Assembly (NCBI GenBank): GCA_017545905.1 | Contig: JAFWXL010000063.1 | Span: forward strand, 1-41,752 | Source: Clostridia bacterium | GTDB taxonomy: Bacteria; Bacillota; Clostridia; Christensenellales; Aristaeellaceae | DNA: 41,752 bases | Direction: 5' to 3' | Shown: positions 33,927-40,138 of the stretch, piece after piece | Position numbering within the stretch: position 1 is the stretch's first letter | How the letters are laid out: the number at the start of each line of letters is the position of its first letter | Translations under genes and position numbers: made by a program | The notes under the pieces: generated by a model | What the model saw: the letters and a program-made list of their open reading frames with translations, nothing else | Database searches by the model: none | What the model was told of the DNA's origin: nothing

Positions 33927-34898
33927 TTAGTCGTTGGCGAATTTCTTCTCGCTGCGGAACTGGATGATCGTGATCACCAGAACGATCACCAGCAGCACCA
34001 TGGAGATAGCGCTGGCCGTGCCATACTTATTCTGCGCGAAGGCGACGTCATAAATATAGTAAACCAGCATCTTTGTCGCGCGGCCCGGACCGCCCTCGGT
34101 CATGATGGCCACCACGTCAAAGATCTTGAAGCAGGAGATGATCATCATGATGGAGGCAAAGAAGGTCGTGGGCTGCAGCTGCGGAATGGTGATATTGGTG
34201 AATTGCTGCCACTTGTTGGCGCCGTCCACCGTCGCCGCCTCGTAAAGCTCGCGCGGCACACCCTGCAGCGCGGCCAGATAGATGACCATGTAATAGCCCA
34301 TATTGCGCCAGACGGAAACCAGAACGATCGCCCAGATGGCCATCGTCGAATCCGCCGTCCAGCTCTTGTTGAACGGGATGCCCAGCAGCTGGATGAACTG
34401 ATTCACCGGGCCGTCCTTCATAAGCATGAAATTCCAGCAGACGCAGATGGCGACCATGGACGCGACATACGGGAAGAAGAAAATCGTGCGGAAAGCGACC
34501 GCACCCTTGACGGCCTTGTTGAGCGCCATCGCCAGTGCAATCGCGCAGATGAGGGTCAGCGGCACAGTGACAAGCGTATAGAAAATCGTATTCTTGAGCG
34601 CAATGCCCAGATCGACGCGCTCAAAGAAATAGAAGAACTCGCCCTCGGAGAACTTCTCGATGACCTTTTCAATCTTAAAGATGGACGCATAATTGTCCAG
34701 TCCGACCCATTCCATCTGCGAAATCGGGCCGCCATTCCATTTGACAAACGAGAGGAGAACGGAGAATACGACGGGAATCAGCGTGAAAATTGCGAAACCA
34801 AGGAAATTCGGCGCCAGGAAGGAATACGCAATCAGCGTGTTTTTCCTCTCCAGCCTGCTCATCGGCCGCCCGGCTTTCTTAGCGGCAGTCTGTGCCAT
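33927..34898 (-). CDS. carbohydrate ABC transporter permease (MalF type)
   Basis: 323 aa, six helices with a large periplasm-like loop of the CUT1 MalF/UgpA type. EAA motif: EAATVDGANKWQQFTNITIP. The ATG at 34898 lies 8-9 nt after AAAGGGGAG; a GTG three codons earlier would overlap that site. It pairs with the MalG-type permease to form the membrane channel for the binding protein encoded upstream. Confidence 0.92.
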   Translation of the reverse strand: MAQTAAKKAGRPMSRLERKNTLIAYSFLAPNFLGFAIFTLIPVVFSVLLSFVKWNGGPISQMEWVGLDNYASIFKIEKVIEKFSEGEFFYFFERVDLGIALKNTIFYTLVTVPLTLICAIALAMALNKAVKGAVAFRTIFFFPYVASMVAICVCWNFMLMKDGPVNQFIQLLGIPFNKSWTADSTMAIWAIVLVSVWRNMGYYMVIYLAALQGVPRELYEAATVDGANKWQQFTNITIPQLQPTTFFASIMMIISCFKIFDVVAIMTEGGPGRATKMLVYYIYDVAFAQNKYGTASAISMVLLVIVLVITIIQFRSEKKFAND

Positions 34899-34943
34899 GA
34901 TAGACACTCCCCTTTCGTGCGGATGCCAGTTTCATCAAAAGAA

Positions 34944-34980
34944 GGAGCGGGGCGAGCGAGATCTCGCCCATCCCCGCTCC
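34944..34980 (-). terminator. intercistronic hairpin between binding-protein and permease genes
   Basis: Minus strand: GGAGCGGGG with CCCCGCTCC (34972-34980 and 34944-34952), then TTCTTTTG. Such a partial terminator after the binding-protein gene commonly keeps binding protein in excess over permeases. Confidence 0.75.
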
Positions 34981-35020
34981 GTTTCAAATCAGCCTGATGG
35001 ATGATTCTTTGCGTTTGGGA

Positions 35021-36256
35021 TTACTCGAACAGCTCAGCAACGCGCTCGTTCATCTCTTCGATGCCGTCTTCCACATCGATCTCGCGGGTCATGATGAGGC
35101 TGTGCTCCTCGTTGACCACGGTCTGAATCTCAGAGAGCTTATCAACGACCGGCCACTCCATGCCCACATAGGACGGGATCAGCGCAGCCTTGGAAGCGTC
35201 GTCGGTCGGGAAGCCTTCGACAGCAGACATGGTAGAGGCGACGTTCTCAGAGACCCATGCCGGACGGGTGCCGGTCGCAGCGGTCGCAGCAGCGCCCTCT
35301 TCGCCGCACAGCCAGGAGACGTACTTCCAGGCCAGTTCCTTGTTCGCGCTCTTCTCGTTGATCATCGCGCCGGTCAGGTTGCCGAAGGAAGAGCCGGCAG
35401 CCACGCCGTCAGCGTGCGGCACAGCAGTGATGCCCCAGTTGAAATTGCAGGTGCCTTCCTTGTTGTAGCCGATGAGGGTGGAAACATACCAGTAGCCCAT
35501 GGGCATCATGGCGACGTTGCCGTTGGCAAACGCAGCGCTGTAGTGCAGGCCGGAGGCCTTCAGCTCGTTGTAAGCCATGCAGGCGCCCGCGTCTTCGAGG
35601 CCCTGATAGAGGTTGTAGAAGTACGCCAGATCGGAGTACTCGCGGTCGGCCAGCGTGTTCACGCCGTCGCACACGGCCCAGTTCGCCACGGCGGAGAGCC
35701 AGGTGTGATAGTGGGTGCCGTAGACGCCGTCCTTGGTCATGGTCTTGGCCAGCTCAGCGTACTGATCCCAGGTCATGTCGTTGGTCGGATAGGCAACGCC
35801 GGCAGCGTCGAACAGATCCTTGTTGTAGAACAGAACCCAGAAGTCAGAGCGGAACGGAAGCGCATACTGCACGCCGTCCACAGCGTAGTTGACCTCGGTG
35901 CCGACATAGCCGGAGACGTCGAAGCCGTCCGCAGCGATAAAGTCGGTCATCGGCGCGGCATAGCCGGCAGCCTGCCAATTGATGATGTCGCGGGCTTCCT
36001 TGATCATCACGACGTCGGAAGTATCGCCGCCGGAGAGCATGGTGCCAACCTTGATGGCATAGTCCTGAGAGGCAACGTCGATGTACTGCAGGTCAACGTC
36101 CGGATACTTGGCTTCGAAGGCAGCTTCCTGCGCAACCAGATACGGGGTGGTGGTAGCGTCCCAGGTGACGACGGTCAGAACCTGCTTTTCGGCGCAGGCG
36201 CCAACCACGGTCAGCGCCAGAATGAGCGCCAGAACCAGAGTGAGCATCTTTTTCAT
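35021..36256 (-). CDS. extracellular sugar-binding lipoprotein of the ABC transporter
   Basis: 411 aa. The N-terminus MKKMLTLVLALILALTVVGAC is a lipoprotein signal with Cys21 as the probable lipidated residue. The mature part is a family-1 extracellular solute-binding protein with WDATTTPYLVAQEAAFEAKYPDV and PMGYWYVSTLIGYNKEG. It captures oligosaccharides outside the cell for the two permeases downstream. With the heparinase-like lyase and GH88 genes, the cargo is probably a uronate-containing oligosaccharide. A strong promoter with direct repeats at the start site lies upstream. Confidence 0.9.
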   Translation of the reverse strand: MKKMLTLVLALILALTVVGACAEKQVLTVVTWDATTTPYLVAQEAAFEAKYPDVDLQYIDVASQDYAIKVGTMLSGGDTSDVVMIKEARDIINWQAAGYAAPMTDFIAADGFDVSGYVGTEVNYAVDGVQYALPFRSDFWVLFYNKDLFDAAGVAYPTNDMTWDQYAELAKTMTKDGVYGTHYHTWLSAVANWAVCDGVNTLADREYSDLAYFYNLYQGLEDAGACMAYNELKASGLHYSAAFANGNVAMMPMGYWYVSTLIGYNKEGTCNFNWGITAVPHADGVAAGSSFGNLTGAMINEKSANKELAWKYVSWLCGEEGAAATAATGTRPAWVSENVASTMSAVEGFPTDDASKAALIPSYVGMEWPVVDKLSEIQTVVNEEHSLIMTREIDVEDGIEEMNERVAELFE

Positions 36257-36330
36257 ACGGGATTTCCTCCTTTGATTTTGTTTATCTGAGCGGGGATATC
36301 CGATCGCCCGTTCGATACAAGGCAGAGATT

Positions 36331-36373
36331 GCTTACAATCCGCTTACAATTATCACACGCACTTATTTACAAT
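36331..36373. promoter_or_regulatory. tandem operator repeats at the ABC-operon start site
   Basis: GCTTACAAT occurs at 36331-36339 and 36342-36350 (11-bp period), with a degenerate ATTTACAAT at 36365-36373. They lie just after the -10 of the minus-strand promoter, around and downstream of the predicted start near 36370, the position of a repressor site. Confidence 0.6.
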
Positions 36374-36376
36374 CAC

Positions 36377-36406
36377 ATTATACATTTTAGCCCGTTAATC
36401 TGTCAA
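36377..36406 (-). promoter_or_regulatory. promoter of the glycan-uptake ABC operon
   Basis: Minus strand: TTGACA (36401-36406), 18-bp spacer, TATAAT (36377-36382). The leader to the ATG at 36256 is about 115 nt. Confidence 0.85.
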
Positions 36407-36469
36407 TACGACCACAAAACTTTTCTCATCTCACAGCAGTTCGACCATCTTTCCCGTTTTTTAACCATC

Positions 36470-36487
36470 TGTAAGCGAATGTAAGCG
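36470..36487. promoter_or_regulatory. second direct-repeat operator upstream of the LacI gene
   Basis: TGTAAGCG at 36470-36477 and again at 36480-36487 (10-bp period) is the same half-site as the repeats at 36331-36350 in opposite orientation. It lies about 25 bp upstream of the regulator's -35 box. The rest of the 320-nt intergenic region shows only the two promoters. Confidence 0.6.
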
Positions 36488-36511
36488 ATACGGCAAATCC
36501 ATGAAAGCGCA

Positions 36512-36540
36512 TTGTCTTTCAGTGCCCGATCTGATATAAT
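36512..36540 (+). promoter_or_regulatory. promoter of the LacI-family regulator gene
   Basis: TTGTCT (36512-36517), 17-bp spacer, TATAAT (36535-36540); GGAGG lies near 36561-36565 before the ATG at 36576. Confidence 0.8.
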
Positions 36541-36575
36541 GGGGCTAAGCAATCAAAAACCGGAGGGACAGAGCC

Positions 36576-37628
36576 ATGGCAGAAAAGAGCGCAACCATTT
36601 ACGACGTCGCCAAAGCGGCAGGCGTTTCCATCGCGACAGTGTCGCGCGTAATGTCCGGCGGATGCGTGAGCGCCGCCTCCCGCGCAAAGGTGGAAGAGGC
36701 CATGCAGGCGCTTCGCTACGTTCCCTCCCCTTCTGCGACGCACAAAACGCACAAGACCGGCACAATGCGCCTGTCCATGGTCATCTCCGAACTGACCAAT
36801 CCATATTTCGCCTCCATGGCCGCCGGCGCAGAAAAAGAGGCCCGCCGCAACGGTTATTCACTTCAGATCTACACGGTCAACCTCAAAAACGGCGACGCCA
36901 ACGCCGTCGTCGACCGGATCATCGAGCAGAAGCCCGAAGGCGCCGTGCTTGTCGGCGGCATCATCGACAATCGGGAGGCCTGCTCCAGAGAGAATCTGCT
37001 GCGCCTGCAGCGCGCCATGCCGCTTGTGACCATCGGCCCGCGCATCGACGACCTGCGCAGCATCAATATCACCTCGGATCTGTCCCTCTCCGTGCGCAAG
37101 AGCATCAGTCACCTGTATGCGCTCGGGCACAGGCGCATCGCCTTCATCGGCGGCACAAGCGACGTGCGGTCCAGCTCCATCCGTGAGCGCGCCTTTTACG
37201 AAGAAATGGAGCGGCTCGGCCTGCCCGCCGACCGCAGCCTGCACGCAGAAACTGGCTTCATTCCGCAGGACGGCGAAATCTGCGTCTCCAAGCTCTTTGC
37301 CCGTCTCGCCCCCGACGAGCGTCCCACGGCGCTCATCGCCATCAATGATCTGGTGGCGCTGGGCGCAATGCGCCAGCTGCAGCGCATGGGCCTGAGCATC
37401 CCCGGGGATATCGCAATCATCGGCTGCGACAATCAGTTCTTCACGCCCTATCTCAATCCCCCGCTGACCACGGTCGATCTGCACCCTGAGGAGCACGGAC
37501 GCAACGCCGTCTCCGAGCTGATTGCAGCCGGCGGCGGAAGCATCGTGCCCTACAGCCAGATCAGCGAATGCTCGCTGATTGTGCGCGAGAGCTGCGGTGC
37601 GGCGCTGGGCTACCGCCGCCTCGGCTGA
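36576..37628 (+). CDS. LacI/GalR-family transcriptional regulator
   Basis: 350 aa. The N-terminal helix-turn-helix with hinge (TIYDVAKAAGVSIATVSRVM, residues 7-26) is followed by a periplasmic-binding-protein-like effector domain with LSMVISELTNPYF, YALGHRRIAFIGG and ALIAINDLVALGAMRQL. It is divergent from the ABC/lyase operon, so it is the likely local repressor responding to an oligosaccharide or uronate. Repeated TGTAAGCG half-sites occur on both sides of the intergenic region. Confidence 0.92.
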   Translation: MAEKSATIYDVAKAAGVSIATVSRVMSGGCVSAASRAKVEEAMQALRYVPSPSATHKTHKTGTMRLSMVISELTNPYFASMAAGAEKEARRNGYSLQIYTVNLKNGDANAVVDRIIEQKPEGAVLVGGIIDNREACSRENLLRLQRAMPLVTIGPRIDDLRSINITSDLSLSVRKSISHLYALGHRRIAFIGGTSDVRSSSIRERAFYEEMERLGLPADRSLHAETGFIPQDGEICVSKLFARLAPDERPTALIAINDLVALGAMRQLQRMGLSIPGDIAIIGCDNQFFTPYLNPPLTTVDLHPEEHGRNAVSELIAAGGGSIVPYSQISECSLIVRESCGAALGYRRLG

Positions 37629-37653
37629 ACCGCGCCGGAAAGGAGCATGCTCC

Positions 37654-38409
37654 ATGAAGCACCGACTGATCATCACGGAAGGCCTGCCCTGCAGCGGAAA
37701 AAGCACGTTTTCAGCATATATCGCCGGCGTTCTGCGCGCAAGGGAGCCTGTCATCTTTGTAGACGAGGGTACCGGCGATCACCCGGCGGATTACGAATTG
37801 CACGCGCTCGCCCCGGCGGGCATGCTCGGCAGCGAAAGCCGGATCGTGCCGCTGTCTCAGTATTCCGGTGAGATGCTGGAGCAGCTGCTGCCCTATAAAA
37901 TCTACGATACGCTCCCATGGGAGACGGAAAAGCCGCTGATGCTTTGCAAGTGGCGGCAGTTCGCCGATAAAGCCGATGCGCAGACAGTCTATGTATTCAA
38001 CTGCGTGCTGCTGCAGAATCCCATGTGCGAAACGATGATGCGCTTTGATTTCCCGCAAAGCACATCGCTGGATTATATCGCGCAGATTGCCGGGATCATC
38101 AAACCCATGAATCCTCTGGTTGTCTATCTGAAAAACGACGACATTGCCGCCAGTATACGCAGCGCCGCAGCCCAGCGTCCCGGCTGGCTGAACGCTGTGA
38201 TCGGCTATCATGTAAATGGCGCTTACGGCAGGCGCATCGGTGCAAGCGGCTTTGACGGCTGCATCCGCTGCCTGCAGGAGCGGCAGCAGCGCGAGCTGGA
38301 TATTCTTGCCCGGCTGCCTCTGGACAGCATTGTGCTGGATAATCCGCAGCGCAGCTGGGCCGCTGCGCAGGCGCAGATACGTGCCATTCTGGCATGCGAA
38401 GCAGTATAA
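37654..38409 (+). CDS. P-loop NTPase/kinase-like protein
   Basis: 251 aa. A Walker A motif GLPCSGKST (residues 10-18) follows a short first strand (RLIITE). The rest has an acidic strand VIFVDEGTG and DDIAAS. This resembles small-molecule kinases or AAA-like single-domain NTPases, but I cannot assign a substrate. It starts 25 nt after the LacI gene with AAAGGAG upstream, so it is co-transcribed with the regulator; a role in phosphorylating a sugar or cofactor is only a guess. Confidence 0.7.
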   Translation: MKHRLIITEGLPCSGKSTFSAYIAGVLRAREPVIFVDEGTGDHPADYELHALAPAGMLGSESRIVPLSQYSGEMLEQLLPYKIYDTLPWETEKPLMLCKWRQFADKADAQTVYVFNCVLLQNPMCETMMRFDFPQSTSLDYIAQIAGIIKPMNPLVVYLKNDDIAASIRSAAAQRPGWLNAVIGYHVNGAYGRRIGASGFDGCIRCLQERQQRELDILARLPLDSIVLDNPQRSWAAAQAQIRAILACEAV

Positions 38410-38445
38410 AAGGGGATGTCAGGCCAGGCGGCCTGACATCCCCTT
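38410..38445. terminator. bidirectional terminator
   Basis: A perfect 16-bp stem, AAGGGGATGTCAGGCC (38410-38425) with its complement (38430-38445). The better T-tail (TTTT then AT) is on the minus side, so it serves chiefly the DUF4298-fusion gene. Confidence 0.85.
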
Positions 38446-38456
38446 GATGCTTTCTG

Positions 38457-39518
38457 TCAGACGTCGCGTCCGTACACCTCGATCTGGCGAAGCGACGGGA
38501 ACGCGGACGGGTTGTCGCACTTGACGAGCTTGTGCAGCTTCAGGCTGCGGATGCGGTGCCAGCCGCCCAGCGCAATCTCCTGCGGACCGTCGATTCCCTC
38601 CAGCGGGAATGTGATCTGTGCGCCGTCGCTGAGCGATACTGTTCCTTCAATCCAGTAGGCGTCATGCGGGAAATCTGCGCGAAGATAGAGCACCATTCTG
38701 TCTGTCTCCACCTCGCGGCCGAAGTCGAGCGTCAGCTCCGCATCCGTACGCGCGCCAATGCCCCAGCTGCCAAAGGGCCACGAGCCATGTCCGCAGGCAA
38801 TATGCTCGCCGTCAATGGTGTTGCGCGCGCAGAATACGCTCTCATTGCGTGTCTCCACATTGGCCGTCGCATGCGGATAGCAGGTCACATCCCCGCGCTG
38901 ATCTGCGGGATTGCGCGCCAGATTGCGGTAGCTGTTGTCCGCATCCGGCCTGATTGAACACAGATGCTTTTCACCCGAAAACGCGCCCGGGATATACACC
39001 CGCAGGTCGTCCGCCTCCAGCGGCAGCCGGAATGTGAATGCCCTTTCCGGCAGATACACGCGCGCCGGCTTCACCGCCTGATCGACCTGCACAACCGCAT
39101 ATTCGTAATCCGTTTCAAACCGGATTTCATCGCCGGGCAGGTATTCGCCGCGATAGAGCAGCTGCGCCTCTTTTTCCGCCTGCGCACAGGCGATCGCTTC
39201 GCCATGGCGGATGATCTGAATCCTCGTCATCGTCCGTGACCCCTTTCGTACATTCCCTTTTATCCTGTCGTCCATACCGGACAGCAGGTCATACAGCGCA
39301 TCCTGCGAAAGCACACCCCGCTTGAGATCTGCAGGCAGTTCGCCCCGCTCATCGCGCTCATAGTCGCACAGCCACTGTCCGCTCCGGATATAATCAGCAA
39401 GCACGCGCGCCGCATCCATCATCGCCGCATCCACCTGCCTGCCATCTCGCAGCGCGGCACAAAGAGCATCAAAATGCCGCTCCATCTCCCGGATTCTATC
39501 ATCCGCCGCCATATCCAT
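38457..39518 (-). CDS. DUF4298 protein fused to a carbohydrate-binding-like domain
   Basis: 353 aa. Residues 1-96 match DUF4298: RIREMERHFDALCAAL, then IRSGQWLCDYERDERGELP and LKRGVLSQDALYDLL. From about residue 97 (MTRIQIIRHGEAIACAQAE, Met codon at 39230) the sequence changes to a beta-rich region with GSWPFGSWGIGARTDAEL and a jelly-roll-like end, usually labelled carbohydrate-binding. An AAAGGGG ribosome site lies inside the frame just before that Met, so two proteins may be made, or a stop codon has been lost. The preferred start is 39518 after GGGGGAC. Functions of both parts are unknown. Confidence 0.65.
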   Translation of the reverse strand: MDMAADDRIREMERHFDALCAALRDGRQVDAAMMDAARVLADYIRSGQWLCDYERDERGELPADLKRGVLSQDALYDLLSGMDDRIKGNVRKGSRTMTRIQIIRHGEAIACAQAEKEAQLLYRGEYLPGDEIRFETDYEYAVVQVDQAVKPARVYLPERAFTFRLPLEADDLRVYIPGAFSGEKHLCSIRPDADNSYRNLARNPADQRGDVTCYPHATANVETRNESVFCARNTIDGEHIACGHGSWPFGSWGIGARTDAELTLDFGREVETDRMVLYLRADFPHDAYWIEGTVSLSDGAQITFPLEGIDGPQEIALGGWHRIRSLKLHKLVKCDNPSAFPSLRQIEVYGRDV

Positions 39519-39555
39519 CACGTCCCCCGGTTTGCGAAACCATTTCTCTTTTTCC

Positions 39556-39584
39556 AGTATAACACAGAAAAGGATTGCTGCAAA
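39556..39584 (-). promoter_or_regulatory. promoter of the DUF4298-fusion gene
   Basis: Minus strand: TTTGCA (39579-39584), 17-bp spacer, TATACT (39556-39561). The -35 lies inside the terminator stem of the preceding gene. Confidence 0.6.
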
Positions 39585-39597
39585 CAAACAGCAATCC
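39572..39597 (-). terminator. terminator after the recombinase/SpoVT frame
   Basis: Minus strand: GGATTGCTG with CAGCAATCC (39589-39597 and 39572-39580), loop of eight, then TTTT. It is probably the native spoVT terminator. Confidence 0.8.
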
Positions 39598-39673
39598 CTT
39601 TTATCATGCAGTTTTTTCGCAGCCGCATTCTCCATCGCAGCGTACCTGCACAGCGTTTGCGCCAGTACGCCGG

Positions 39674-40138
39674 TCACTGCTCCATCTGCCTGCCCACGAT
39701 ACTGGCCGTCGTCTCGGCGACCTTGAGTTCGGTATCGCCCATCCGCGCCGCAGGCTCGCGCGAGAGCAGCACGACCGCGCCGATCGACTCGCCGTCCGCG
39801 ATGATCGGGCAGATCACCTGCGCGGTATATGTCTGTGCGTCCTCCTCATTGGTCACCGGCACAAGGCGCGTGCCGCTGCCGCGATTGGCCGTCACCACCT
39901 GTCGCGACTGAATTGCCTGCTCCAGATCCCGGCTGATCGGCTTTTCCCAGAGCTCTTTACGGGAAACACCGCTGGCCGAGACGATCATGTCCTTATCCGT
40001 GATGCAGGCAATATGCCCCAGCGACCGGAAAAGCGATTCGGTGTAATCCTTTGCAAAGTTTGAAATTTCCCCGATCGGCGAATACTTCTTGAGGATGACT
40101 TCGCCGTCTTTGTCCGTGTAAATTTCAAGCGGGTCGCC
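39674..40138 (-). pseudogene. spoVT: 3' fragment of spoVT (stage V sporulation protein T)
   Basis: 154 codons equal to SpoVT from GDPLEI to the C-terminal RQMEQ. The first ~30 codons, which form most of the AbrB-like DNA-binding hairpin (normally ending in RRTLRIREGD-like sequence), are missing and replaced by recombinase coding sequence. All of the GAF-like domain (NFAKDYTESLFRSLGHIACI, VICPIIADGESIGAVV) is intact, with a native terminator after it, so the fragment is not decaying. Call it an interrupted gene if the 5' part lies beyond the recombinase element. Confidence 0.85.

Noticed and set aside
32850..34997. 715-aa plus-strand open frame rich in His/Asp/Arg
   Set aside because: Antisense to two ABC permease genes; low-complexity composition typical of the reverse strand of membrane proteins.
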